NCBI GenBank assembly: GCA_021292165.1
Contig: CM037880.1
Span: forward strand, 139,192,564-139,256,563
Source of the DNA: Shinisaurus crocodilurus
Lineage: Eukaryota > Chordata > Lepidosauria > Squamata > Shinisauridae
DNA length: 64,000 bases
Direction: 5' to 3'
Of this stretch, positions 1-11,630 are shown in pieces. The notes under the pieces were generated by a model. The model ran no database searches. It had not been told where the DNA came from and saw only the letters and a program-made list of their open reading frames with translations. Position numbers and translations under genes: made by a program. The stretch's first letter is position 1. Every line of letters starts with the position of its first letter.

Positions 1-362
1 GTCCAAGACATAAAGTGTTTAAAATGTGTTAAGCACGTTTCGTTTTCTTGTTTATCTTGCTCATCCTAGTATAGGCTGACATTTACTTTTACTAATCCGA
101 CACCTGTAGAAGCAGGGAAAGGACCCGGGGTAAAGCTTGCCCCATACAATTTCAGTCTGGCATATAATCATATTACAAGTTGAGAATCCCTTATCCAAAA
201 AGACACGTGCCTAATTATTTAAAAAGTTTGTATAAATTCCCTTCAGGCTATGTGTACAATGTAGTACTATAATAATTTTTTGAGTTGATTTTTTTTTCAA
301 CAAAAAACTGTTTGTATCATTGAAAGCTCTGTTGTTGTGTTTTTCTTTTAAGACAAAAGATG
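1..362. other. Unannotated AT-rich sequence
   Basis: I see no gene, splice-flanked exon or clear repeat here. It is probably intron of the gene whose last exon lies at 20891. Confidence 0.4.
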
Positions 363-511
363 TTAATTAGTTCGGACAACTGTATGAGTTGTTTTTCTAA
401 AACTAAAACCTCGGTATTCAGGTTTAATTGCAGTGTTGGCACTTTGAAATAAATAAGCTGGTTTTGTGTTGCAGTTTGGGCACTTAGGCTCAAAAAGGTT
501 CGCCATCACTG
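363..511 (-). mobile_element. hAT-like non-autonomous element, one end
   Basis: Read on the minus strand from 511, the sequence starts 'cagtgatggcgaaccttttt' and continues as a conserved-looking subterminal stretch. A CAGTG start is typical of hAT terminal inverted repeats. The opposite terminus was not found, so the inner boundary is approximate. The short minus-strand reading frame over it is not a gene. Confidence 0.45.
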
Positions 512-2080
512 TGCTAGGAAAAAAGGGCTTTCTACTCATGTAAAATAAAATGGAGTTTGACATTTATGTTCTCCCCACTACACATGCACAAAAGGGGCAG
601 CTTCTTTTAATTCTCACCAGTCAAATGCATAAGCCTCCTTGGTTGTCCCCATACCAGAACCAGTGCCAGCTCCAGGTTTTTGAGTTCCTTTGGGCAAGAC
701 ACCCTCAACAGGTCCCCTCCCTCAGTGGGTTCTACCTTCTCACCGCCATTATAACCAGCTGCTGTTGCTCCTCATCTTCTTTCTCATCCTTGCTACCACT
801 TGCTTGCTTGACAGGCAGAGAGCCAGTGAACAAGTAGGCAGTGACATCTTCTGCTCCTCCTTCTCACCATCACCTTGTCAGGGCCAGGGTGAGAGGCAGG
901 TGGAGAAGCAGGTTGCAGTGGTGAAGAGGAGGAGAAATACCAGGGAGCTCTTGTCAGTGGACCCCTGCTGGGGTGTGGGCCCTAGGCAGGTGCCTGACCA
1001 TGCCTACCACTGGCCCTGACCAGAACAATGTCATCTAGGATGTTTAGGGAAACAAAAGGCAACCTGCAATTTTAAAAGTATCCTCCAAAAGATTAATATA
1101 TGCTTTCAAAGTACTACTTAAATGAATTTTCTCTGCATCAATATTTCTCTTGGAAATGACATTTTGCAGATTAGATGTGTACATTATCATACAAGAAAGA
1201 AGTTTTTCTTGGCTGAAATGCTTTGGCTGGACCAAAGTCTCCTGGGACATTTCTCTAAAACTGTATTCTAAAGTCTTGTGAAACTAAAGTCCTGTCTTTC
1301 CATGGCTGAGGCAGACAAAGAAGTTGTGTTTTATTTGTTTTTAATTTCCTTGCCTTACTGTCAGTTTGTACTTGGTTAAAATGATTGAATTAAGACAACT
1401 TAACATTATACTGTTTTTTAGTAATGAGGGACAGCTGATGAATTGGACCAGCCTCCATTGGAGAGGTGTGTGCAAGTTTCAGAAATGTACCACGCTATTT
1501 CTTTTAAAATGGAATAAGACGTATAAAATGCAATTCCAAGCTCACATATAGAAGACAATTCTGGAGAAATTATGTGCTTAATTTCTATTAACTTCAGTGA
1601 GAAGTTGCCCTGCCTTTTATTGACAAGGCGGAACTAGTTAAAAAAGAAAGTGTGTGAATTATGTTTGGCAGTATGTTAGTAACAAATCCCACTGTATGTA
1701 TCAACTATCTCTTCTCCATAGAAGGTAAACCTGCATATAGTTTGCAGTGATCCAAGAAGCTGAGATCTTTGTTCAGTCCATTGACTGAGATATTCAGCAT
1801 TTTTCTACATTTTGGTCTGTAGGCAAATCTAATTTTTACAAGAAGCTTTTCCTTTGGCAAGCCAGAGATGGAATGGTCCATGTTGGAAAGAAGTATTACA
1901 CTGAGTACATATGTATTATGCATTTTAAATTATTTTGAGCACAGGGAGATCCATTTACTGAAGTTCCTGGGGGAAATCCATGCATTACATCCTCACAACA
2001 TATAAAGAGCTTTCCCCTATACTGAAGTAGATGGCAAAGCACCACTTCAGCTCTCACTGTGTCTGTACTTAAGTAACTTA
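512..2080. other. No gene seen; mixed low-copy sequence
   Basis: The 640-1020 part is CT/AG-biased and gives overlapping short frames without recognisable domains. The rest is AT-rich. I could not identify an exon or a repeat family with confidence. Confidence 0.35.
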
Positions 2081-2542
2081 GGGCACAATCCTATGGGTTG
2101 TGCCCTCGAAGATCATAAGCCCCCAAACTCAGAGGCTTACAAGCCTCTTATGCAGGGCGGGAGGAGCAGAGGAGGTGATCTTTGCCTCTCCGTCTTCCCA
2201 CCCTACATTTTCTGCTAGACGGGCTGTTTTGCCCATCTAGCCGAGGCACATTGGAGGGGGAGGGAAGGAGGCTGGAGAAGCTTTAGGATAGTTCATATCC
2301 TGGCCTCTCCAGTCTCCTCCCCTCCCCACCCACTGAAACACCCCCTTCTCCCCTTTCCCGAGGTCGAGTTCCCGACCTCAGAGAGCAGCTGGCGTGGTTC
2401 TTTCCACATCGGCTGCAACGGGGAGTGGGGCCAGAGCTCCAGTTCCCGGCTTCGAGGTCTGAGTGCTGTCTCCAGGCTTGGAGCTGGGAGTCCGAAATAC
2501 CCTATGACCCCCCCATACGCTGTCGAGGAGCCATAAAATTGC
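2081..2542. mobile_element. MITE family A, copy 1 of 4
   Basis: It begins 'gggcacaatcctatg' and ends near 'ccataaaattgc', a decayed inverted version of the start. The interior is GC-rich with features shared by the other copies at 11631, 12289 and 32041: 'tatgcagggcgggaggagca', 'ctcctcccctccccacccac' and 'gtggttctttcc'. No coding capacity. The superfamily is unresolved. Confidence 0.6.
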
Positions 2543-2754
2543 TTCCTCCAAGTTGTGTTGAATGTTGACCTTTGTATGTTATGTTATTTTCTTGGTAGGG
2601 ATGGGAGAACCAGGGATGCCCGAGCTTGCTGAAATTCTCCAAACTTCACTTCAAAGCTCAGTTTTACTCTCTCCAATTCTCATTTACAACCTGCCCCCCC
2701 CCCCCAGTTTTTCGAACAGGGAAAGTGTTTATTTTCCTCCTGGTGAAAAAATGC

Positions 2755-2812
2755 CCAACTTTAAAAATCACAACTTTAAAAATTTACAACTTTAAAAATG
2801 GACAATTTAAAG
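2755..2812. repeat. Short tandem repeat, ~18-bp unit around 'aactttaaaaat'
   Basis: The core 'aactttaaaaat' occurs three times in succession, followed by a shortened copy. Confidence 0.6.
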
Positions 2813-2840
2813 TGTGAATATTTAAAAGTTACATTTCTCT

Positions 2841-3390
2841 ACTGCCCAATACCAAAGCTCTCGGCAGTTCAGAAAACCATAAAATACAAACAGGAACAAG
2901 TTAAAATCATAAAATACAACAACATGATAAAACATAATATAGAACTTTTAAAAGTGTAAAACTACAACATAAAACCAGAGTAGTGTAAAGATCTAAAAAT
3001 ACGACAACAGATTTAAAACAGGAAAAACTGAAGGACTAAAATGCCTGGGAGAATAAAAAGGTCTTCACCTGGTGCTGAAAAGAACACAACATTCAGTTTT
3101 ATTTTCTGTACATCGCCCAGGGTGGCCGGTTTGCCGGCCAGATGGGCGATAGATAAATAAATAAATAAATAAATAAACAAACAAACATGGTCACCAGACA
3201 AGCCTCTCTGGGGAGGGCGTTCCACAGCTGACATGCCACAACTGAAAAGGCCCTTTCCTTAGTAGCCACCCGCCTCACTTTATTTGGCCAGAGCACCCGG
3301 AGGAAGGCCTCTGAAATTGATCTCAGGGTCCAGGCATAAATAGCACCAATTTTCACAAAAACCTGGGGGCAGAGTGAATTGTAGTCCATT
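2841..3390 (-). mobile_element. L2 LINE 3' end, interrupted by a SINE-type tail
   Basis: On the minus strand, 3390-3190 encodes the end of an L2 reverse-transcriptase ORF; it includes the peptide 'RRVATKERAFSVVACQLWNA', matching the C-terminus of the better copy at 40915-42420. The 3' tail at 2841-3060 carries the decayed 'gcccaat..gaagctct..ggcggtt' signature. About 3093-3190 is a foreign insert ending in 'gggcgatagataaataaata', a retroposon-like 3' tail, which splits the L2 sequence. Confidence 0.65.
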
Positions 3391-4088
3391 CTTCATGAAG
3401 AACTTTAAAAGTTTAGCTAGTTAACCAGTAACAGTTTCAAAAGAAAGAAAGTTAACGTTTCATACGTCCCCCATGTGCTGCATGGCAATAAGAACAGAAA
3501 CAGGAGCTTAACCACTACATTTCATTATAACCATTAAGGTCAATTGCTTCCTACCAATTGTACTAAAGATAGTCATTACCAGTTTTACTTTTAGGCATCT
3601 CTTGAGAGTAAGGATTAGCGCTAGAGAAAGAATAAATTCAGCCATGGCCATTATGATATGGTGCCGCTCATTCTACATGGCTGCTACATATTGATAACCT
3701 TTGTTCCTTGGCAACAACATCTGGGGCTCCAGGTCCATATCAGATGTCCATATCAAATTATATTATAAAATAGAATAAATAAAATAAAATGTCTGGTTTT
3801 CCTCTTTCTGTATCATTTCATATACAGTGGAAACCATTGCACACATGTTTTCAACCTGCTTTTCATTCATATAAAGCGTTGAACCTAGCAGCGACTTTAT
3901 GGTGAATCCACCCCCCTTCAGTCTTTTAAGAGGAAAGTTTTAAATAGATTGTGTGTGTATTGTTTTTCATTATTAGGCTAAAGGTCCAAAGAAGATATTC
4001 TGAGTTGTGTGTATACAGAAAGCAGTTTTTAATTTGTGGGCATTTTTGAAAGCAAATGAGAGCTGCATTCATAACGTTAAGAAACCTG
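3391..4088. other. No gene seen
   Basis: AT-rich sequence without recognisable coding or repeat structure, apart from a short 'aataaataaaataaaat' run near 3773. Confidence 0.35.
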
Positions 4089-4116
4089 GTGTGTGTGTGT
4101 GTGTGTGTGTGTGTGT
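4089..4116. repeat. (GT)n microsatellite
   Basis: About 14 uninterrupted GT units. Confidence 0.9.
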
Positions 4117-4127
4117 CCGTGTCCCTG

Positions 4128-4235
4128 ATGTTTCGGACTAGAAATCCCATCACTCCCAGCCAGCATAGCCAAAGGTTGGGATGATGGGAGTTGTAGTCCA
4201 AAACATCTGGAAGCCACCTGATTGGGGAAGGCTGA
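4128..4235. mobile_element. hAT-like MITE (family D-related), palindromic
   Basis: The two halves are inverted copies: 'tgatgtttcggactagaaat' faces 'gtagtccaaaacatctgga', with 'cccatcactcccagccagca' between them. It resembles the elements at 21790 and 44343. Outer boundaries are uncertain. Confidence 0.5.
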
Positions 4236-4398
4236 CATAAATGATGTTATGAAGGTTGGCTGTGATTACTTAGTGCCGAAGAAAGATTATTCTGTACGTA
4301 CTCATTCATGCTCTTTGTTATTCCATATGTTGTATGAAAAGCATAGTTAAAGGCTGAAGCCCTGGAAGCCCCTGCTCAAACTGACTTCAATGGGATGT

Positions 4399-4474
4399 AG
4401 ACACTTTCCTAGCTTAAATGTTGGTCCACTGAAGTGCACTTCAGTGGACCAACATTTAAGCTAGGAAAGTGTCT
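4399..4474. repeat. Perfect 76-bp palindrome without spacer
   Basis: Two 38-bp arms (4399-4436 and 4437-4474) are exact reverse complements and meet at 'gaagtgcacttc'. Sequence similarity stops abruptly at both ends. It matches no other repeat in the window. Confidence 0.95.
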
Positions 4475-5255
4475 TGCAGGCTATTCACATTCCTCCTGAC
4501 CTAGGAATAGCTGCTAAACTAAAGAACAAAGTGCATCAGGGAACCAGATACCTAATTTTATTCAAAAGATCTCTTATAGGAACAACATATTGCCCATTCT
4601 TTCCAAGGCTATTATGTGTGATAAGCATTAGAAATTGTGCTTATTTGCTTGGAAGCTTCTTTCCTACCAGAACTGTTTAACATGCATGTCTGCACATAAA
4701 CAAAGAGGCTGAGAACACTGTAAGCATAGATTAATAGCCCAGAATTCCCTAGGAAGAAGAAATCATACTCTCGTTTCCTCAGAGATCACGTTAGTATATA
4801 AAACTACTGTTGTGATGCCTTCTGAGTCTGAGAAAGTAACAGCCAAAAATAACATCTGAAAACATGAACCAGCCAAGGTCACAATGTGGTTGTACTATAA
4901 GTTTGTATTCCTTTCTCCTCTGGGTATGTCTCATATGGTTGTCATTTTCAAGTGTGCCTCCAATGTTTTCTTCCACATTTTCTTTCTTTGGACTCCTGAT
5001 AGGTGGTTTTGGCATTCACCAGTTTCTATGAGACTACTTGGGGCGTTACAAAAGCGATTGCAATAGACAGAGAGAGTTGGCTCTCAGAATCCCTGCTAGG
5101 CTTGTGAATACAACAGAAGAGGCTTACATTGATTCAGCTTTTCGTATTTCGCAAGAAATTATATTGCTTAGGACCTCTGAGATCATATGTATTTGATACA
5201 AACAGATTGTTTCCAGCATAAATGTTTTTGAAAGATTTAATGTAACTAACCTGCA

Positions 5256-5278
5256 CAGAGAGAGAGAGAGAGAGAGAG
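5256..5278. repeat. (AG)n microsatellite
   Basis: Uninterrupted AG dinucleotides. Confidence 0.9.
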
Positions 5279-5479
5279 GAATCACTTTTGCTAGTCTTAG
5301 TGATGCATAGTATTAAAAAGCATTCTTGCAAAGATAATTATGCCACGCCTCTGACTGGCTGGCTGGCTGGTTGACTGGCTGCTACATATTGATAAGCTAT
5401 ATTGCTATGAACTCTTTTCCCTTCAGTAAGTGAGGCTGGGAGAAATAGGAAAATGCTGGTTTTCACATCTGGATGACCT

Positions 5480-5565
5480 TTATACTTCAGGAGTTTGACT
5501 GAAGTATAACTTATACCTTTATACTTCAGGAGTTTGCCTTTATAGTTCAGGAGTTTGGCTGTTTG
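5480..5565. repeat. Short tandem duplication of 'tttatacttcaggagtttg'
   Basis: The unit 'tatacttcaggagtttg' recurs three times with small changes; the first two copies are separated by an inverted 'actgaagtataa' piece. Confidence 0.6.
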
Positions 5566-5740
5566 AATGTTCAGTAAGAAGTTCTCTTTTGAAGGGGTGA
5601 GGGAAAGTTTTGAAATATTCTGGGGTTTTGCATAAATATTTACGATATTGCAGAGTTATAAAATCTTAGCTTCATAATGAAGCACTGAGTAAATATATTC
5701 AAGGACTAAAAGTTTCTGGGAATAGATGGAAAGAGGCTGT

Positions 5741-5742
<2 letters not shown>

Positions 5743-5783
<41 letters not shown>
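5743..5783. repeat. (TC)n microsatellite
   Basis: About 20 TC units. Confidence 0.9.
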
Positions 5784-5787
<4 letters not shown>

Positions 5788-7130
5788 ATTTATATCTCAG
5801 TCCAACACATAATTGATCAAACTAGGAAGAGTAGCAGGCAAGTTGGTCAGCTGAGATGTTTCTAGAAAGCAGTCATAAATGTAGGTTATGGCCTCAACTC
5901 TATCATTTCTTGAAGAATAGCCCTTACATTATAATACTAGTCATTCAGTGTTCTGCTTGTGGGCTTCCTATAGCCATCTGGTTGGCTACTTTGGGAAGAA
6001 AAATCTGGACTACTGGAGCAGCTGCTCCTTTTCTGGCCAGTGGATGATGCCAGCTTTTCTCCACCTTTCCATAATGTTCTTCCAGGGAAGCAGGGGGTAC
6101 AGAGACTCCCAGTAGTCCTAGGTCCCTTGGCTGGTGGCAGTGCCCAGAGTTTGCCTCCTTTCAGCTCTTCTTGATAGTGTCCAGGCCAAAAGGGACACAA
6201 AAGAATGTTTCATTACTGCCTGTGTAACACATCTGTATCCATTGGTCTGTTGTCAAACATTCTTCTCCTTCAGCAGTTTGACAGAGACTCTGACATGCGC
6301 ACACATATGCAGAGTGTTCAGAAATTGATTTGACTATGCCTGGGATCCTTAACATCATGCCCCTGAATAGAGGTGTAATAACCCTTACTTCAAGCTTTAA
6401 TGACATATATGTCTGGTATAATAGCTGGACCATTACTGGAAAGCCCTTTTAGGAGGACATGCAGGATCAATAGGATAAAACTGGCCTGAGATATGGAGTA
6501 TTTTTTCCCCCATTTGAGAACACTGAATGTAAAAGATCTTCAAGAATTAAAATAATTTCTTTTGAAACAATTCTAGAAATTTCCCTAGAAGGAATTAGAC
6601 CTTCCAGATAGGATTTGTTTTGTGTATTTGGAAAGGAGGTGCATCACTCATTTGAAAATAGCCCCCCCCCCAAAGCACCCAGCACCCTGTGATTTGTCCA
6701 AGTAGCTTTAAACAACAGCAGATTTCAGAGAGCACAGCTCCAGGAGCATTTCTCTGAGACCATCCCAGTACTGATTAGGTCAGATAAAACCTCCTTCTCC
6801 CATCAAAACAATTCTCAGAACTTGATATTTCCAGTGAGAGAATTCCTGTTAACGACATTTAAACCTGACTGAGCATGAAATTAAAAAAGATTCTCAAATC
6901 ACTCCCTCAGGTGTTTAGATGTATGCCAGCCGGCACAGCAAGCACATAAACTGCTTACAAGTATTAGAAGACAATAGAGCCATGACAGTTTGATATAAAG
7001 AGTCTTGTATTAATGCTGAACTCAGGAAGAGCCAATGTGGTCTATTGCTGGACTTAGCTGGACTTGTACTTGATTGATCAATGTTCAAATCCCAGGTCAG
7101 CCATCTGGACCACTTACACTAGCATGTGCA
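5784..7130. other. No gene seen
   Basis: Mixed sequence. Several short frames overlap at 5850-6430 on both strands, but none shows a domain, a splice-bounded exon or consistent codon structure. Confidence 0.35.
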
Positions 7131-7346
7131 GGTGTGTTGTAGTGGTTAGAGTGTTGGACTGAGACTCAGGAGACCTGGGTTCTAGTCCAGATTTGGCTAT
7201 GAAGCTCACTGGGTGGCTTTGGGCCAGTCACTTTCAGGCTAACCCACTTCAAAGGCTTGTTGTGAGGACAATGTGGAAAGGAGAATGTATGCTGCCTTGG
7301 GCTCCTTGGAGGAAAGGCAGGATAGAAATGTAATAAATAAATAAAA
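7131..7346 (+). mobile_element. tRNA-derived SINE
   Basis: The head has the pol III B-box-like 'gggttctagtcc' after 'gtagtggttagagtgttgga'. The body has 'tttgggccagtcact' and 'gttgtgaggac'. The tail 'gccttgggctccttggagga' is followed by an (ataa)n run. Same family as the better copies at 50436, 53968 and 58684. Confidence 0.85.
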
Positions 7347-8595
7347 GTATGCACTTTTATTTTATTCCCATGTGAAACAAATGTTCCTACATACCAAACA
7401 GATCCCTGGGGAGCTCCAATGGTCCTGGAAGCTCGCAGGTTCTTACCAGTTTGTGTTTTTCTTTTAATGGTTTTATTTTAATTTTCTAATGTATATACTT
7501 CTGCCAATGTTTGTGTAGATACCTGTTTGCACACTTGCTGATTCAGAAGCTTTTCTGTGCTTCTTGACATAGAGTAAGATCTTATGAAAATCTGTGCTGT
7601 GATGAACAGATGCAAATCTCAGATTTTAATTGCTGATTTAATGCTGGTTGCAGTTTAATTCGGGTGCATCAGAAAAAGGGGATCTGTGAGACTGAATAAG
7701 AGCACATAAAATATAATATTACTGGCACACATCCGGACAGAATTATTCAGAAAATAATCTGAAATGCATTTGATCATAGACTGGAAGTTTTAATAATTTA
7801 TATTATACCTTATTAGCAAAACCTTGTGTTTCTGATACTGCCGCTCCAAAACAAGTTGAAAGGCCATTTCCACTGATATATTAGATACTTGCCTTGTGGT
7901 TGGGGAGTTTTACACTTGACTTTGGGAATTTCCAAAAATATCATCCATTTCTCAGGTTTGATTAACACCTCCCTTTTCCCCATATATGGCCTTTCCCTCC
8001 TCCCCTTTCTTGTTCTGTTTAAACAAAGTACCCATTAAACTGAACAGATATTGCTGTTCTCAGTTTTCAGTTGCTTCCTTTTTAGCAAAGCTGTGCATAT
8101 TTCATGCTGCATTGTTAGAAAAGGAAAGGATTAATTATTAAAATTCTGTCATTATAGAAAAAAACACAGCCTTGCATCATTTCAAGGATTTCATGTAAAT
8201 CTATCATGTCCCTGGGGGGGAAGATCCCCATTAGAAACTAGGCTTCTCAACATACTGTTAATTTTGAGTTTTAAATGTAATTTTAAAAGATGTAACAAGA
8301 CTTCAAGATGCAACTTTGAAAGCATGTTTTGAGTGATTTTGAAAACATTTGCTAAATGTTACATCTAGTGGTGTTACTATATATACGTGGCTCATATAGT
8401 AGAGACCACTAGCTTAAAATAAATAGCCTTTTGCTTTACTTTAATTCTCTTTTATGTAATGATTGATATAGGCTTTAGTCACAATCGTTTTGATGCTAGT
8501 TTTACGTTCACTGGATATGGAACTCTTAAGGGATAGTACATGCCAGAACAGCTTGTTACAGTGCCCTGGATATTTATTATAAACAACAGAACCTG
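7347..8595. other. AT-rich unique sequence, no gene seen
   Basis: Largely non-repetitive by eye. No open frame or splice-bounded exon was recognised; likely intron. Confidence 0.4.
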
Positions 8596-8691
8596 AGAAC
8601 ATAAGAAGAGCTATGCTGGATCAGACCAAGGATCCATCTAGTCCAGTATTCTGTTTACACAGCGGCCAACCAGCTGTCCGTGGAAAACTCA

Positions 8692-8699
8692 CAAGCAGG
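8692..8699 (+). repeat. Target-site duplication, left copy
   Basis: 'caagcagg' abuts the left terminus of the inserted element and is repeated exactly at 9706-9713. Confidence 0.85.
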
Positions 8700-9705
8700 C
8701 AGGGATGGGGACTCGGACTCGACGACTCGACTCGCGAGTCCGACTGAGTCCCCCCTCTGACTCGAGTCCCAATTTTTTCAATGGGACTCGAGACTCGACT
8801 CGGGACTCGAGCCCAAGGACTCCGCCACCACCACCACCACCGCCGCTCACGTCACCGCCGTCGCTGTCTCCCTCGCTGCCACCCGCTCGCAGCCACCACC
8901 ACCACCATTACACGCCACCCGCTTGCAGCCGCCGCCATCATATGCCACGCCGCCATCACGCCGCCGCCATCGCACGCAGCCACCAGCGCCGGTCCCGTCA
9001 TCACTTCCGGCGTGGCGGAAGTGATGTGCCGGGACCCTGCTCCGGCGCGCTTGGCCGCCGCTGCTCTAAACAGAGCGGCGGCGGCCAAGCGCGCCGGAGC
9101 AGGGTCCCGGCGCGTCACCACTTCCGCCGCGCCGGAAGTGATGACGGGACCAGCGCGGGTGGCTGCGTGCGATGGCGGCGGTGTGGCGTGCAATGGCGGC
9201 GGCGTGGCATACGATGGCGGCGGCTGCGAGCGGGTGGCGGCGAGGGAGACGGTGGCGGCGGGCGGTGACGTGAGCGGCGGCGGCGGCAGGCGGTGGCGGC
9301 AACTCGAGCGGCACGGAGAACACTCTCCGCGCCGCTCAGAGTAGCGAGATCGGGCCGCGCCACCACCGCCGCCGCGGAGAACTACAAACCCAGGGAGGGC
9401 TCGTAATGCATCCCTGGTGCGGCAACGGCGGCGGCAGGAGCAGGGACGAGGGAAGGACCCGCCCATGGTAAGTGGGGGCGGCGGCTGCGGCAGCCCATGG
9501 AGGGAGCGGGAGGGTCTCCGCGGGAGGAAGGGCAGCTCTTCTTCCTCTCGCGGAGACCCTCCCGCTCCCTCCATGGGCCGCCGCTTTGGGAGTGACTCGA
9601 GACTCGAGACTCGAGTCACCATTTTGGACCTTGGACTCGAGACTCGACTCGAGACTCGGGTCCAAAGACTCGTGACTCGAGGCCAAGGACTCTTCAACAT
9701 CCCTG
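8700..9705. mobile_element. 1,006-bp GC-rich foldback hAT-like element
   Basis: The termini are inverted: 'cagggatg' at the left and 'catccctg' at the right, with an exact 8-bp target duplication outside, the hAT hallmark. Each end carries ~115 bp of iterated 'gactcga'-type motifs. The interior holds two hairpins. The first (about 8822-9300) has long arms around a loop at 9068-9071, made of GCC/GGC-rich sequence. The second has exact-looking 37-bp arms at 9494-9530 and 9541-9577. Long reading frames on both strands are artefacts of CpG-rich triplet repeats; no transposase domain is visible. Confidence 0.85.
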
Positions 9706-9713
9706 CAAGCAGG
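9706..9713 (+). repeat. Target-site duplication, right copy
   Basis: 'caagcagg', identical to 8692-8699. Confidence 0.85.
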
Positions 9714-9946
9714 ACATGATGCAACAGCATCCTCCCACCCAAGTTCCCTAACAACTGATGTAATTAGGCATACTGCTTCTGATACTGGAGGTAGCATATA
9801 GCCATCAGGACTAGTAGCCATTGATAGCCTTATCCTCCATGAATTTGTCCAATCCCCCCTTAAGACTGTCCAAACTGGTGGCCATGGCTATACCTTGTGG
9901 TAGAGAATTCCATAGTTTAACTATGTGTTGGGTTAAGCATCTGGAA

Positions 9947-10424
9947 CAGGCCAAACCATTTCCTGATCAACTCCATTGCCAATCTCTACTACCTCAGTCT
10001 TACCTGGTTTGAGACAGAGTTTATTGCTCTGATTTTAGCTCATTACAGACTCCAGAAACCCGTTCAAAATGTCCAGAGCCTCACCTGGATTTTATATAAA
10101 AGAGAAATAGACCTAGGTGTCATTGGCATCCCTTCCATCCCTTTCTGCTCCACACACACCCCGAAACTGCCACAGAAAGAAGGTGGCGGCTATGTCTGTC
10201 CCTCTTGCTATGCTCTTCAAAAAACCTTGCCTCCATATCTGGGGCACTTCCCCCCCCTTCTCCTTGCTTTGTGTTTCTGTGCAATGTTGCATCACTTCCT
10301 GTGAAAGACATGTGTGCCTCACAAGTATCTGTGGTGCAAGAGGACGCTGTGTCATCATCCTGCACCATACAGTGTTGTTTGGTCTGCTGCTACTGTTATT
10401 AGTGTTGATGGCAAAGCAAGTTCC
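9947..10424. other. No gene seen
   Basis: Several short frames at 10113-10450 overlap on both strands with no recognisable domain. The text near 10010-10100 ('ttgagacagagtttattgct', 'tccagagcctcacctggatt') may be an old LINE remnant on the minus strand, similar to the L2 at 41815-41915. Confidence 0.35.
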
Positions 10425-10500
10425 AAACAGAAAAAAGTCCTGCAGCTTATAGGACTTTTTTGTAGGACTGTTTTCTGTCTAAACATGCATAGGATTGTGC
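10425..10500. mobile_element. Small MITE family C, decayed copy
   Basis: The half 'aaacagaaaaaagtcctgca' faces 'aggactgttttctgtctaaa', followed by 'catgcataggattgtgcc'. Same arrangement as 21239-21367. Confidence 0.6.
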
Positions 10501-10502
10501 CC

Positions 10503-10537
10503 TGGATGGATGGATGGATGGATGGATGGATGGATGA
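10503..10537. repeat. (GGAT)n microsatellite
   Basis: Eight GGAT units in tandem. Confidence 0.9.
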
Positions 10538-11630
10538 GAGGGGAGGTGGAAGAAAATTAAAGGGAATAATAATAAAATTTAAAATTTATCTAAATTAAAA
10601 GGATGAATAAAACCTCTTATTATTGTTACTGTTATTATAATAAGAAGTGCCATTAACTCGCATGAGAAATTCATTTCTTGTGTTAGTTGATCTTGCTCAC
10701 TATGCCTCTGACAATGTCCCTGCATTTGGGGCTTAGGCCCCACCCCTTTGGGGCTTAGGCCCACCCCTTCAGAGGTACAGCCCCTGATCAGTTGCCCATC
10801 ATGAAAAGTGGCCCTCAACCCCTCGGAGGTTTCCCATCCCGCCACATGCAATATCTGTTCTCTATATAAGATACACGATCATTAATATAGGTAAGAAGAA
10901 ACAGCAGTGGCTCTAAATGAACATTATATCCCAATATCTTTTCCATTATTGTTTTTATCTTTTTCCGTATAGGTGTTGTTTTTTGTCCCAGAACAAAATG
11001 GTAAATATCTCATATGGTAAATATCACCATTAACAGTTTGGCACTTCCAAACAGTTTGAGCTATCATTTGTGTTTATTTTACTTGTCAGCAAAACAGTAA
11101 TATACCATCTGATAAGCAACTTGTAGCAATTTTCTCTAATGTCCATATTTTAGGGGAAAGATGTGGCCAGTTATTCAAAGATGTTCCCATATTTGCATGG
11201 GCATATTATCTTCTGTACCTGAATCCATTTCACCCTGTGTATTCTTTCACTGTTAGTCATTCTTATTCTTACTGCTGCAAGATTTTATAGGATCATCACA
11301 AGATCTGTTTCTCATTATTTATCATGACTGTCTCCAAGCTTCTTGTATTTTTTTAATTGGATATTTGACCTCAAAAAGTATTTTAAACATGATCTAATTT
11401 GGGGGGGTGGGGGTGGAGCCAAGGGAAAGATCTATTCCTAATTTAAGTTTTATTTCAGAATATGATTATATTCTACTGTCATTGATTAAATAAATATATT
11501 TTAATAAGCCACGTTTCCTCCATAGCCTATATTTTCTGATTTACATTCTGGATCATCAATTACAAAAGCTAATGGGGAGTTTGGGGACCTGCTCTTATTT
11601 TATATTTATCCCAGATCTGTAGAAGATTAA
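10538..11630. other. No gene seen; AT-rich with a short duplication
   Basis: A 21-22-bp unit 'tttggggcttaggcccc..' is duplicated in tandem at 10725-10767. Otherwise no repeat or exon was recognised. Confidence 0.4.

Larger units (their letters stand above)
8596..9946 (+). mobile_element. Abundant reptile interspersed repeat, split in two by a hAT-like insert
   Basis: Part one (8596-8699) reads 'aagaagagctatgctggatc ... ccatctagtccagtattctg'. Part two (9706-9946) resumes at 'caagcagg' and runs to 'ttccatagtttaactatg'. The halves join if 8700-9713 is taken out. A less complete copy lies at 45068-45262. I recall this as a common squamate repeat, possibly a CR1/L3-type 3' region, but its class is not certain. 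Confidence 0.6.

Noticed and set aside
5743..5783. CRISPR-like or other array from short repeats
   Set aside because: All short tandem arrays here are ordinary microsatellites without spacers; the organism is a vertebrate.
8705..9821. Several reading frames of 85-300 residues on both strands in the GC-rich block
   Set aside because: They overlap in many frames, consist of His/Pro/Arg/Ala runs from GCC/CAC triplets, and lie in an inverted-repeat transposon; no domain is visible.
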